A stretch of 64,000 nucleotides of DNA. It comes from Soonwooa buanensis (GTDB taxonomy: Bacteria; Bacteroidota; Bacteroidia; Flavobacteriales; Weeksellaceae). The DNA lies in the NCBI RefSeq assembly GCF_900167905.1, contig NZ_FUYZ01000012.1:50788-114787 (forward strand), written 5' to 3'. Numbering within the stretch: position 1 is the first letter of the stretch; the number at the start of each line of letters is the position of its first letter. The notes under the pieces are model-generated. The model made no database searches, was not told the origin of the DNA, and was given only the letters and a program-made list of their open reading frames with translations. A program made the position numbers and the translations under genes. Shown here piece after piece: positions 8,824 to 17,338 of this stretch.

Positions 8824-9354
8824 ATGGAATTCTCGCTGCAACCACGATTAGAAAACGATTTTTTGATTTTGGAACCACTTCAAAAAGAAGATTTCGAAGC
8901 TTTGTACAAAGTTGCATCCGAAAAGGAAGTTTGGGCGCAACATCCCAATCCTGATCGTTACAAAAGAGAAGTTTTCCAAAACTTTTTCGAAGGTGCCATA
9001 CAAAGCGGAGGTGCGTTCAAAATTTATGATAAAAACTCTGGCGAATTAGCAGGAAGTTCGCGCTTTTACGATTACAATGATGCTGACAATAGTATCTTAA
9101 TTGGTTACACTTTTTATGGAACTAATTTTTGGGGAACTGGGCTTAATCACAAAGCGAAACGCATCATGATGGACTATATTTTCCAGTATGTTGATAAAGT
9201 TATTTTCCACATTGGCGCAGAAAATCTACGTTCTCAAATTTCTATTTCTCGTCTCGGTGCCGAAAAATTTGACGAACAATTGGTTGAATATTTTGGAGAA
9301 AGTCCAAAATTAAATTTCATTTATCAAATTAAAAAAGAGAATTACCTGAAATAA
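8824..9354 (+). CDS. GNAT family N-acetyltransferase (RimJ-like)
   Basis: Cytosolic 176-aa acetyltransferase of the GNAT_3/RimJ type. It begins with RLENDFLILEPLQKEDFEALY, and has the IGYTFYGTNFWGTGLNHKAKRIMMDYIF block that forms the acetyl-CoA binding motif and the following helix. The C-terminal IHIGAENLRSQISISRLGAEKF resembles the N-S-xS--xxEKLGF end of RimJ-like enzymes. The substrate is unknown. Its ATG lies 1 bp after the stop of the permease gene, so the two are probably co-transcribed. Confidence 0.88.
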   Translation: MEFSLQPRLENDFLILEPLQKEDFEALYKVASEKEVWAQHPNPDRYKREVFQNFFEGAIQSGGAFKIYDKNSGELAGSSRFYDYNDADNSILIGYTFYGTNFWGTGLNHKAKRIMMDYIFQYVDKVIFHIGAENLRSQISISRLGAEKFDEQLVEYFGESPKLNFIYQIKKENYLK

Positions 9355-9370
9355 TTTCATTTTTAAAATT

Positions 9371-9405
9371 AAAACCTCATACATCTTAAAAACATATGAG
9401 GTTTT
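9371..9405. terminator. Bidirectional terminator between GNAT gene and purE
   Basis: An 11-bp stem AAAACCTCATA / TATGAGGTTTT (9371-9381 with 9395-9405) has A- and T-runs that let it work from both convergent genes. Confidence 0.8.
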
Positions 9406-9428
9406 CTAAAATCGAATAAGCTCGAATA

Positions 9429-9929
9429 TTAATCGTATTGGTTCGGATGTTTAGCTTTAATATCGCTGACCGTTCCCAAAACTTTTTCTTTTAAAGAATC
9501 TTGATATTGCTGCATTTTGTTAGAAACATCTTCATCAGAAGTTCCTATAATTTTAGCGGCTAAAATTCCAGCATTTAGTGCACCATTTAATGCAACAGTT
9601 GCCACAGGAATTCCGCCTGGCATTTGCAAAATGGACAAAACCGAATCCCAACCATCAATAGAATTACTCGACAAAATCGGAACACCAATCACAGGAATCG
9701 TCGTGCAACTCGCCACCATACCAGGAAGATGCGCCGCCCCGCCAGCTCCAGCGATTATCACTTTCAGTCCTCGTTCTTTTGCTTTTTGTGCATAATCGAA
9801 CATACGCTCTGGCGTTCTGTGCGCCGAAACCACTGTCAACTCGTAAGGAATTCCTAGTTTTTTTAGAAAATCTGCTGCTTGTTCCATAATCGGAAGATCG
9901 CTTTGACTTCCCATAATTATTCCTACCAT
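9429..9929 (-). CDS. purE: N5-carboxyaminoimidazole ribonucleotide mutase PurE
   Basis: Class I PurE of 166 aa, which converts N5-CAIR to CAIR in purine synthesis, acting after PurK. The signature motifs are present: [12 protein letters not shown] at the N-terminus, [13 protein letters not shown] near residue 40, and [15 protein letters not shown] near residue 62, with the catalytic His in the last. Its partner purK is also in this window but 16 kb away. A full promoter lies upstream (TTG, 21 nt, TATCTTTG). Confidence 0.97.
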   Translation of the reverse strand: MVGIIMGSQSDLPIMEQAADFLKKLGIPYELTVVSAHRTPERMFDYAQKAKERGLKVIIAGAGGAAHLPGMVASCTTIPVIGVPILSSNSIDGWDSVLSILQMPGGIPVATVALNGALNAGILAAKIIGTSDEDVSNKMQQYQDSLKEKVLGTVSDIKAKHPNQYD

Positions 9930-9949
9930 TTCATTTTTTATTAGATTTT

Positions 9950-9981
9950 CAAAGATAAAAATTAATAAAAGACGAAACCAA
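9950..9981 (-). promoter_or_regulatory. purE promoter
   Basis: On the minus strand, TTG (9981-9979), a 21-nt spacer and TATCTTTG (9957-9950) match the Bacteroidota -33/-7 consensus. The box ends 20 nt before the purE ATG. Confidence 0.65.
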
Positions 9982-10041
9982 TTTGAATAAAAATTGATCT
10001 GTAAAAAGTATCTGTAAAGCCTATTTTGCCCTCGAAAAGTC

Positions 10042-10049
10042 TATCTTTG
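10042..10049 (+). promoter_or_regulatory. -7 box TATCTTTG for the EamA transporter
   Basis: Exact TAnnTTTG match 22 nt before the TTG start codon at 10072. No -33 element at standard distance was found. Confidence 0.5.
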
Positions 10050-10071
10050 CAACTTCTTATTTCACTAAAAC

Positions 10072-10977
10072 TTGAAAAACTACAAATTACTTTTCGCCAT
10101 TTTAACCGTCGCACTCGTCTGGGGAACCACCTTCATGGGAATTCGCGTTGCCGTAGAAACAATTCCGGGCTGGTTTGTAGCGGGAATTCGTCAATTTTTG
10201 GCAGGATTAATTATGTTGACCATTCTATTATTTCGTAAAGAATTAAAATGGATTGGTTGGAAAAATTTTGGATACCAAATTGTTTTTTCGGTTTTAATGT
10301 TAGTCATGGCAAATGGTCTAACCACCGTTGCTGAAGAAGAATTAAGCAGTAGTTTGGCGGCGTTAATTAGTGCTTGTTCTCCTATTTTAGTCTTTATCGG
10401 AAGTCTATTTTTAGGTTTACAAAAATTTAGTTTTAAATCATTATTAGGCGTTATCATTTGTTTCAGCGGGATTCTAATGATTTTTTGGGATGGATTACAA
10501 GACCTTGCTATTCCTGAATATCGAAACGGCATTATCATGATGTTTTTCGCAATTTTAGGTTGGGCAGGTGGCACTATTTTCACAAAAAAAATGAATATCA
10601 AATCCGAGAATATTTCGCTTAATCTGGTCTATCAATTTTTATTTGCAGGCGTTTTCCAAATTCTATTAGCATTTTTAGTAACTGACAACTATAATTTTGG
10701 AAATTGGAGCTCGAAAAGTATTGCTGCAATGCTCTATTTGGCGGTTTTTGGTTCTGTTATTACCTTCTTTGCGTTTCATTATGCGTTGACAAAAATTAGT
10801 CCGATTCAGGTTTCTATTTTATCTTATATCAACACAATTATCGCTATATTTTTGGGTTGGCTGTTGCTAGATGAAAAAATCACCATTCAGTTTATTTTGG
10901 CTGCAATATTGATTATTTGTGGTGTTTTCATTATCAATTATAAGCCCGAAATGTTTAGAAGAAAAGTTTTAAAATAG
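10072..10977 (+). CDS. EamA (DMT) family transporter
   Basis: Inner-membrane drug/metabolite transporter of 301 aa with ten predicted helices arranged as two EamA halves. The first half has the ALVWGTTFMGIRVAVETIPG motif, and the second starts near FAILGWAGGTIFTKK. The C-terminal ISYINTIIAIFLGWLLLDEKIT segment is typical of the family. The substrate is unknown. The start is TTG at 10072, 22 nt after a clear -7 box. It converges on the ABC-F gene with no gap between stop codons, so no room remains for a separate terminator. Confidence 0.9.
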   Translation: MKNYKLLFAILTVALVWGTTFMGIRVAVETIPGWFVAGIRQFLAGLIMLTILLFRKELKWIGWKNFGYQIVFSVLMLVMANGLTTVAEEELSSSLAALISACSPILVFIGSLFLGLQKFSFKSLLGVIICFSGILMIFWDGLQDLAIPEYRNGIIMMFFAILGWAGGTIFTKKMNIKSENISLNLVYQFLFAGVFQILLAFLVTDNYNFGNWSSKSIAAMLYLAVFGSVITFFAFHYALTKISPIQVSILSYINTIIAIFLGWLLLDEKITIQFILAAILIICGVFIINYKPEMFRRKVLK

Positions 10978-11685
10978 TTACAAAAAAATCTCTTTTTGCA
11001 TATTCAAATCCTTTAAAAATTCATGATCGTGAGAAATAACGAGCAAACTTCCTTTGTAATCTTGCAAAGCAGAAGTTAGGATTTCAACATTTTCCAAATC
11101 GAGGTTGTTGGTTGGTTCGTCCAAGACGATTAAATCAGGCGCTTTTCCTATAATTGAAAGACAAGCAAGCAACAATCGCATTCTTTCGCTACCACTTAAA
11201 CTTGAGACTTTTTTGTTCCAAACTTCTTTTCGAAATAAAAATCTTGTTAAAATTGTTTTCAATTCGTGGTCGGGAATTGGAGTTTTATTAAAATGCTCGG
11301 CTTGGTCTAAAACACTGAAATTTTCATTTAAACTCGAATAATTTTGGTCTAGATAAATGGATTTAAAATCTACTTTTTCAATTTTTCCTTTTGATGGTTT
11401 CAAATCTCCGAGAAGAAGTTTTACCAACGTTGATTTTCCAGAAGCATTATTTCCTTTAATTGCCCAACGTTCGCCACTTAAAATCTGGAGGTTCAAATCT
11501 TCTTTCCACAAAAAATCGTATTTATATTTAAAATTAAGCTCCTTCACATCAAACAAAATTTTTCCTTGATGCAAAGCAGAATCATCAAAATTAAATTTCA
11601 TTTGTTGCAGTTGCGAAACTTCTCGTCTTAACTTCGATAAATCCTCAGAAATTCCGCCAATTTTTTCAGCGTGAACATCTTTCAT
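10978..11685 (-). CDS. ABC-F type ATPase, C-terminal half only
   Basis: Protein of 235 aa that matches only the second half of an ABC-F protein. Residues 1-35 look like the charged linker that normally joins the two ABC domains. One nucleotide-binding domain follows: Walker A GNNASGKST (78-86), signature LSGSERMR (163-170), Walker B LIVLDEPTNNLD (185-196) and an H-loop ISHDH. Normal ABC-F proteins have two such domains in about 530-630 aa. The first is absent, and the DNA upstream encodes an unrelated DUF4870 protein overlapping by 4 nt (ATGA). The gene may be a deletion remnant or a half-size ATPase acting as a dimer. Confidence 0.8.
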   Translation of the reverse strand: MKDVHAEKIGGISEDLSKLRREVSQLQQMKFNFDDSALHQGKILFDVKELNFKYKYDFLWKEDLNLQILSGERWAIKGNNASGKSTLVKLLLGDLKPSKGKIEKVDFKSIYLDQNYSSLNENFSVLDQAEHFNKTPIPDHELKTILTRFLFRKEVWNKKVSSLSGSERMRLLLACLSIIGKAPDLIVLDEPTNNLDLENVEILTSALQDYKGSLLVISHDHEFLKDLNMQKEIFL

Positions 11686-11966
11686 TTTTGAACTTGAATT
11701 TTCCGCTTTATAGCAGCATTAATAATTCCGATGACAACCAATGCCCAAACGACATAACCTATATATCCTAGGAAAGTCAAACTTGGGACAATCATGACAA
11801 TGATAAAGAAGGCAACATTGAAAAGAATCCCAAAAATAACAAGTGCCAAGCTTTGCTTAAGATGAAACTTTAAAAAATTATCAGCATTATCTCTTCCAAT
11901 AAAAAATGCGATTAACCATCCTATTAAAGGGATATAAGAAATGATTGCTAATGTTTTGTTGTCCAT
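11682..11966 (-). CDS. DUF4870-like small membrane protein
   Basis: Protein of 94 aa with three hydrophobic segments: ISYIPLIGWLIAFF, the LALVIFGILFNVAFF region, and VVWALVVIGIINAA. The motif order (two helices around a FLKFHLKQSL turn, then a last helix ending in INAA) fits the DUF4870 family of small membrane proteins of unknown function. Its stop overlaps the start of the truncated ABC-F gene by 4 nt, so the two are translationally coupled. That arrangement may have been created when the front half of the ABC-F gene was lost. Confidence 0.8.
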   Translation of the reverse strand: MDNKTLAIISYIPLIGWLIAFFIGRDNADNFLKFHLKQSLALVIFGILFNVAFFIIVMIVPSLTFLGYIGYVVWALVVIGIINAAIKRKIQVQK

Positions 11967-12008
11967 GTTATTGTATTTTAAAAGTTAGTTTCGATTTTAA
12001 AATCTGAC

Positions 12009-12055
12009 GACTCGCTTATCCACAACTATGGAAATGAAATTGGATAAGCGAAGTC
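12009..12055. repeat. Imperfect inverted repeat in the 12-kb intergenic region
   Basis: Left arm 12009-12022 (GACTCGCTTATCCA) and right arm 12041-12055 pair with one bulged base over an 18-nt loop. No T run follows on either strand, so it is not an obvious terminator. It lies in the 352-bp gap between the divergent DUF4870 and TPR/HTH genes. Confidence 0.6.
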
Positions 12056-12131
12056 AATCAGTATCTAATCATTTGTGTTTTCTCTGAGGACAAAATTCTG
12101 CATCTCAGCAACGAAAACCTAACAATCAATC

Positions 12132-12181
12132 ACTACCTTCCTACTACAACATCAATTTCACACCTACTACAAAGCTACTAC
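12132..12181 (+). promoter_or_regulatory. Four-copy ACTAC array upstream of TPR/HTH regulator
   Basis: ACTAC occurs at 12132, 12143, 12166 and 12177. The spacings are 11, 23 and 11 bp, so all words lie on about the same face of the helix. The array ends 138 bp before the ATG at 12319. The same layout in the same orientation occurs at 56011-56059 upstream of another gene. Function is inferred; no known binding motif is claimed. Confidence 0.5.
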
Positions 12182-12318
12182 AACTATATTTAAAATATTA
12201 ATAATCAAATATTTATAAAAATTGATTTAAAAAAAATAAAATACTTGATCAATTAAATTTAGTTTTTTTGTCATAACTTATTCCTCAGTTAAAGTATTCA
12301 AGCTTTACAACACAAAGA

Positions 12319-14142
12319 ATGAAAGACAAAATTTTTATAGTTTTTTTATTGGGATTATCAGTGTTTACTTATTCTCAAAACAAATATTTGGACAGTCTAA
12401 AAACGATTGCTCAAAAAGAAAGTACTCCAACAAAAGAAAAAATGAAAGTTCTTGGACTTCTTACCGAAATGTATCGAAGTGAAGAACAATATAAAACGGC
12501 TTCTGATTACGGAAAACGCTTTTTACAACTCGCTAAAAAGGAAAAAAACGACCTTGAAATTACAAAAGCTTATGCCTATCTTGGTATTATCGCCAACAAT
12601 CAATCGCTTTACGAGCAAACCAACTTGTATATTGATTCTGCAAAAGTGGTTTCTTCAAAGTCCAATAATGCTTTAGCGAAAGCCTATTCCGAGTACTTGC
12701 AGGCTTATCAAAATTTTGGATTTCAAGATTTAAAGAAAAGCATGGAACATACACTTGCTGCTGTTTCAAGCGCCGAAAATCAAAAAGATTATGAGATCGA
12801 ATTTAAGCTTAATTACATGCTTTATAGTCTCTACACCAACTGGAATGATTTACAAAAAAGTATGAAATATGCGGAAGCAAGCGTCGCTTCTGCAAAAGCT
12901 TCGAACAACAAAAATTATTTAAGTAACGCCTATTCAATCTTGGCTGTAGCGCATTCCTATCTTTATGCGAAAACTAATAAAAAGGAAGATTTAGCGGCTA
13001 TTTTTAAATTTTCGGAAGAGGCCGCAAGTCTTTATCAGAAATTTCCAGGACATGTTTCAAATTACACGTATGCTTTAGCACGAAATAATATTGCAAACTA
13101 TTATTTGAGTTACTATCCAAAACTTACGCCTGATTTGGTTAAAAAAATAGAATTTAATGTCAATGAATCGCTTTCAATTTTGCAAAAAAGCAGCAATAGC
13201 CAGTCTTTGCAAGCAGGAAATCTTGGGATGCTTTCGTATCTAGCACAAGAAGCTGGTGATTTGGATAAATCTGAAGCTTTGTTATTGGAAGCCAATAGAG
13301 TTTTACAAACTGAAAAACCATTATACTATCCCATGTTAATACAAATTACAGGGGATTTGGCGGGACTTTACAAGAAAAAAGGAAACTTAGAAAAAGCCTT
13401 GGAATATCAGGAAAAAGTTACGGAACTCAATAGTTTGTTATTTGATAAAACACAAATTGAAAGTGTAAAAAAACTGGAAGCGCAATTTCAATCGGAGAAA
13501 AAAGCAAAAGAAATTCAACAGCAAAAAAATCAGAAATTATGGTATATCGCAGGTGGAATTTTAGCTTTAATAGGAAGTTTTTTCATGTTTCGATCCTATC
13601 ATTTCCGATTAAAATATGCGATACAAACACAGAAACAATTGGCTTTGGAAAAAAGTGAAGCTGATTTGCAAGTTCAACTTCAAAAAGAGGAGCAAGCTCG
13701 TCTGAAAGCTGAGCAAGAAGTCTTGACCTTACAACAAGAAAAATTACAAAATGAAGTGATGGCGAGTCAGCTTCATCTAGAGCATAAAACCAATATTCTT
13801 CATCAATTAAAGGAAAAATTGAACGACGATGACAACGTCAATATCGATAGAATAATTCGAGAAGAAAACCTTTTGGACAAAGATTTTGAACATACGAAGT
13901 TTCAAATACAGGAAATTCATCCTAACTTTTTTAAATCGATTCAAGAAAAAGCCAAACAAAAATTGACCGACCTCGATTTAAAATACTGCGCTTATATGCA
14001 CCTCGGCATGAACACCAAACAGATTGCAAATGTCCTAAACATCGAACCTAAAAGCGTGAGTATGACCAAATACCGTATCAAGAAAAAATTTGATTTGGAT
14101 GCAGAAACCGATCTTGTTCAATATATTAAGGGGATTATTTAA
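12319..14142 (+). CDS. TPR / transmembrane / coiled-coil / LuxR-like HTH regulator
   Basis: Membrane-bound regulator of 607 aa in a Bacteroidota-typical layout. It has a signal peptide (residues 1-19, ending TYSQ), periplasmic TPR-like helical repeats (about 30-390), and one transmembrane helix near 407-427 (LWYIAGGILALIGSFFMF). A cytosolic coiled coil (about 430-500) leads to a C-terminal HTH (about 545-605) with LDLKYCAYMHLGMNTKQIANVLNIEPKSVS. The HTH resembles LuxR-type domains. It probably senses an envelope signal and controls transcription directly, without a separate kinase. The upstream ACTAC array suggests autoregulation. Its stop overlaps that of the convergent DUF488 gene by 4 nt. 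Confidence 0.85.
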   Translation: MKDKIFIVFLLGLSVFTYSQNKYLDSLKTIAQKESTPTKEKMKVLGLLTEMYRSEEQYKTASDYGKRFLQLAKKEKNDLEITKAYAYLGIIANNQSLYEQTNLYIDSAKVVSSKSNNALAKAYSEYLQAYQNFGFQDLKKSMEHTLAAVSSAENQKDYEIEFKLNYMLYSLYTNWNDLQKSMKYAEASVASAKASNNKNYLSNAYSILAVAHSYLYAKTNKKEDLAAIFKFSEEAASLYQKFPGHVSNYTYALARNNIANYYLSYYPKLTPDLVKKIEFNVNESLSILQKSSNSQSLQAGNLGMLSYLAQEAGDLDKSEALLLEANRVLQTEKPLYYPMLIQITGDLAGLYKKKGNLEKALEYQEKVTELNSLLFDKTQIESVKKLEAQFQSEKKAKEIQQQKNQKLWYIAGGILALIGSFFMFRSYHFRLKYAIQTQKQLALEKSEADLQVQLQKEEQARLKAEQEVLTLQQEKLQNEVMASQLHLEHKTNILHQLKEKLNDDDNVNIDRIIREENLLDKDFEHTKFQIQEIHPNFFKSIQEKAKQKLTDLDLKYCAYMHLGMNTKQIANVLNIEPKSVSMTKYRIKKKFDLDAETDLVQYIKGII

Positions 14143-14495
14143 GTTGATTCTAAACTTTCTAAATATGCTTTTAAAACCAATGGATGACAATGTTTTTCAT
14201 CTTTTGCGGCATAAACCAAAGTCAGGATTTCTTGTTTCTGAAGGCGTTCTAAAAAGTCGGGACCGAAATTATTTTCCTTGAGTTCTTTTAAATATTTTTC
14301 AGAAAATTCTTCCCAACGCTTTGGATCGTGATGAAACCACAATCGCAAGTCTGTAGAAGGAGCCAAATCTTTGTCCCATTCGTCTAAAGCGGCACGTTCT
14401 TTACTGATTCCTCTTGGCCACAATCGATCTACCAAAACTCTGTAACCGTCGGTTGGAGAAGCATCTTCATAAACTCGTTTAAGCAAGATTTTCAT
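14139..14495 (-). CDS. DUF488 family protein
   Basis: Cytosolic 118-aa protein of the DUF488/YeaO type. It has the family core YRVLVDRLWPRGISKERAALDEWDKDLAPS and RLWFHHDPKRWEEFSEKYLKEL. Function is unknown; members often sit near hemerythrins and stress genes, as here, 42 bp downstream of a hemerythrin gene on the same strand. It could be the last gene of that transcript. The final codons overlap the end of the convergent regulator gene. Confidence 0.88.
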   Translation of the reverse strand: MKILLKRVYEDASPTDGYRVLVDRLWPRGISKERAALDEWDKDLAPSTDLRLWFHHDPKRWEEFSEKYLKELKENNFGPDFLERLQKQEILTLVYAAKDEKHCHPLVLKAYLESLEST

Positions 14496-14536
14496 TTTTT
14501 ATTTTAAAGTTATGAAATTTTAGAATGTAAATTATT

Positions 14537-14989
14537 CTACTTCCAAAACTCATCTTCATACGTATCTTGCTCGTCAGAATGAACTTCGGTAAGGATTTTT
14601 CCGATTTCTAAAAGTTGATTTTTAGTTAAATTTTCTTCTAAATGTGGAAACCATTGTCGCTCTTCAAACCGAATATGGTCATCTAATAAATTCGCAAATG
14701 CTTCAAAATTTTGAATATTAGGATTTTTAGAAATATCATTAAACAAAACTTCTAAATCTTGATGTTCTTTCGCTACTCGAGTTGAAAATTCGTCTTTTAA
14801 ATTGGGAAACAAAATTTCCTCCTCTTCTTTGAAATGTTCCTTCAAATGCTGATTCCAGAAATAATCAACATACTTTTGAATTCGGGAAAGTTCAACTTCT
14901 TTCTTCAAACCTTGACGGATTTTCCAACAACACAGCAATCCAAAATGATGGTCGTGTGAAAGTGGAATGATGTTTTCGTTACGTTTCAT
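14537..14989 (-). CDS. Hemerythrin domain protein
   Basis: Cytosolic non-heme di-iron protein with the four-helix hemerythrin pattern: PLSHDHHFGLL, NQHLKEHFKEEEEILFP, AKEHQDLEVLF and LDDHIRFEERQWFPHLEE supply the His and Glu ligands. The frame is open to 15070, but that region covers the terminator of the upstream NO-reductase gene. The ATG at 14989 (MKRNENIIPLSHDHH) gives a 150-aa protein of normal size. A role in oxygen or NO binding, or in protection from NO, is inferred from its place after the NO-reductase gene. Confidence 0.88.
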   Translation of the reverse strand: MKRNENIIPLSHDHHFGLLCCWKIRQGLKKEVELSRIQKYVDYFWNQHLKEHFKEEEEILFPNLKDEFSTRVAKEHQDLEVLFNDISKNPNIQNFEAFANLLDDHIRFEERQWFPHLEENLTKNQLLEIGKILTEVHSDEQDTYEDEFWK

Positions 14990-15027
14990 GTTTTTTATTT
15001 TTTGAAATATCCTCTTTTTAAAAAAAA

Positions 15028-15066
15028 CTAAAAACCTCACCAATTTTCGAAAAAACTGATGAGGCA
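15028..15066 (-). terminator. Terminator after the NO-reductase gene
   Basis: CCTCA-CA (15035-15042) pairs with TGATGAGG (15058-15064) with one mismatch, and A-rich plus-strand sequence (15028-15034) gives a U run on the minus strand. The hairpin lies between the NO-reductase stop and the hemerythrin start. Confidence 0.65.
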
Positions 15067-15083
15067 ACAATATTAAATTTAGT

Positions 15084-17327
15084 TTATCTCTTCTCTTTTA
15101 AAGACCATCCGAATTTTAATCCGATGATGAAAATCACCAATAATAATTCACCGACAGCCAATAAAATATCTCCAGGAACACGCATCCATCGAAGGAAATG
15201 CATGATTTCCGTTTGCATAAATTCTGCGGATCTTGCATACCAATAACCTTCTTGGATGGAAGCAACTGCTTGCATAATTCCGATTGGGAGAATACTGATC
15301 GTCGTCATCACAAACAATCCGATATTCGTTAACCAAAACGCCCAACCAATTAATTTATCATTCCATTGTCTATCGGGATACAAACCTCTCAAAATGAAGA
15401 GCATTAAACCAATTCCGAGAATTCCGTACACTCCAAATAATGCGGCGTGACCGTGAACTGCTGTTGTATTTAAACCTTGAATATAATACAATGCTATTGG
15501 TGGATTAATCGCAAACCCGAAGATTCCAGCTCCTAAAAAGTTCCAAAAACACATCGCAATGAAACAATAGATTGGCCATTTGTAGGCTTTGATCCATTTT
15601 GTGGATTTACTGATTTGATAATTGTGATAGGCTTCGTAACCAATCAATACCAACGGAACAATTTCTAATGCACTAAAGGTTGCTCCCAAAGCCAAAACCG
15701 CAGTTGGTGTTGCCGAGAAATACAAGTGGTGGAACGTTCCTAAAATTCCTCCTGCAAGGAAAATTATCGTTGAAAATAACACCGAAATTGTTGCAGATTT
15801 TAATCTTAACAAACCTAATCTTGTGAACAAGAAAGCGGCAACCACGGTAGCAAAAACTTCGAAGAAACCTTCTACCCAAAGGTGAACAACCCACCATCTC
15901 CAATATTCAGCGATTGCCATGTGCGTTTGTCTTCCGTACATTAATCCTGCTCCGTAGAACATCGCAATAGCAACTGATGCAATTACGAAAAGCGTTAACA
16001 TGTGACGGTTTTCGTCTTTTTTCTTCAAGGCTGGTAATAATGCACGTACCATTAAAATCAACCAAAGAATTAAGCCTACCAATAATAGAATTTGCCATAT
16101 TCTTCCCAATTCAACGTATTCGTAACCCGAATGTCCCCAAAGGAAATTGTCAACGTAACCTAATTTTTGCATTACACCTAACCATTGTCCGGCTAAAGAA
16201 CCGAAAACAACGATTAACAAAGCACCAAAGAGAATATTAACTCCTAATTTTTGATATTTTGGTTCGTAGCCCGAAACTGCTGGCGCAATGTACAATCCGG
16301 TTGCTAACCAAGAGGTTGCAATCCAAAAAATGGCTAATTGTACATGCCAACTTCGAGAGACGGATTGTGGTAAAATTTCATCTAACGGAATTCCGTAAAA
16401 TGCACTTCCTTCCACTCCATAATGCGCTGTGATAACGCCCGCTAACATCTGAACCAAAATTAAAAGTGCAACTACCCAAATGTATTTTAAGGTTGCGCGC
16501 ATAGAAGCTGTAGGTTTCATATTTCGCAATGGATCGTCCAAAGGCAAGGCTTCAGCTATTTCTTCTTCTTTGTTTTTAGCATGATAGAAAACCAATGCAC
16601 CAACGCCCACTAACAACATCAAAATACTGAAACCAGACCACAAATGCAACGAACTTGAAGGCACATTTCCAACACTAGGATCATGCGGCCAGTTGTTGGT
16701 GTACGAAACCGTATCATTTGGTCGATTGGTTATACAAACCCAAGTTGTCCACGAGAAAAAGGCATTCATTTTGTCCATTCTCGCCTGATCTTTCACCGTA
16801 TTTTTGGGGATTGCATAAGCATCTCGAAGCTTGTCCATCGAGGGATCTCCCATGAATAATTTGGAATAATAATCTGCCAACTCTGCCTGAACTTTTACAC
16901 GTTCTGGCGAAATCGTGATGATTTGGGTCGCTTCATCCAACGTATTGGTACGAAGTTCTTTCTTTAATAAAGATTGATATTTCGCCTGCTCCTCGTCTGG
17001 AAGATCTTTGTAGATTTTGCCATCCTTTTTTGCCAACTCATCCAGTAAAAGTGTGGATTCGCGATGCAAATAATCGGCAGTCCAATCGGGAGCAATGTAG
17101 GCACCGTGTCCCCAAATACTTCCAACCGTTTGTCCACCAATCGATTGCCATACATTTTGTCCATCTTTTACATCTTGACCCGTATAAAGAACTTTTCCAT
17201 CAGTCGTAACCACTTTTTCGGGAATTGGTGGGACTTTACGATAGATATCTACGCCGTAAAAAATGAGAACCGCAAAGGAGGCAATGATGACAAAAGCCAG
17301 CCAACCCCATAGTTTTTTAGGTGTCAT
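15084..17327 (-). CDS. norB: Quinol-dependent nitric oxide reductase (qNor)
   Basis: Single-subunit NO reductase of 747 aa that reduces 2 NO to N2O using menaquinol in the inner membrane. It has the qNor layout: an N-terminal helix, an extra periplasmic domain (about residues 35-215, with GQDVKDGQNVWQSIGGQTVGSIWGHGAY), then about twelve helices with the heme-copper-oxidase-like core. Conserved metal ligands and nearby acidic residues are visible: SRSWHVQLAIFW, WWVVHLWVEGFFEVFATV, GTFHHLYF, and TTAVHGHAALFG. It starts 11 bp after scdA, so the two form an NO-detoxification or denitrification unit. Sometimes called norZ. Confidence 0.94.
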   Translation of the reverse strand: MTPKKLWGWLAFVIIASFAVLIFYGVDIYRKVPPIPEKVVTTDGKVLYTGQDVKDGQNVWQSIGGQTVGSIWGHGAYIAPDWTADYLHRESTLLLDELAKKDGKIYKDLPDEEQAKYQSLLKKELRTNTLDEATQIITISPERVKVQAELADYYSKLFMGDPSMDKLRDAYAIPKNTVKDQARMDKMNAFFSWTTWVCITNRPNDTVSYTNNWPHDPSVGNVPSSSLHLWSGFSILMLLVGVGALVFYHAKNKEEEIAEALPLDDPLRNMKPTASMRATLKYIWVVALLILVQMLAGVITAHYGVEGSAFYGIPLDEILPQSVSRSWHVQLAIFWIATSWLATGLYIAPAVSGYEPKYQKLGVNILFGALLIVVFGSLAGQWLGVMQKLGYVDNFLWGHSGYEYVELGRIWQILLLVGLILWLILMVRALLPALKKKDENRHMLTLFVIASVAIAMFYGAGLMYGRQTHMAIAEYWRWWVVHLWVEGFFEVFATVVAAFLFTRLGLLRLKSATISVLFSTIIFLAGGILGTFHHLYFSATPTAVLALGATFSALEIVPLVLIGYEAYHNYQISKSTKWIKAYKWPIYCFIAMCFWNFLGAGIFGFAINPPIALYYIQGLNTTAVHGHAALFGVYGILGIGLMLFILRGLYPDRQWNDKLIGWAFWLTNIGLFVMTTISILPIGIMQAVASIQEGYWYARSAEFMQTEIMHFLRWMRVPGDILLAVGELLLVIFIIGLKFGWSLKEKR

Positions 17328-17338
17328 AGTTTTGTTTT

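Noticed and set aside
14990..15070. N-terminal extension of the hemerythrin gene
   Set aside because: It would be encoded by the terminator of the NO-reductase gene; the ATG at 14989 fits the family start.
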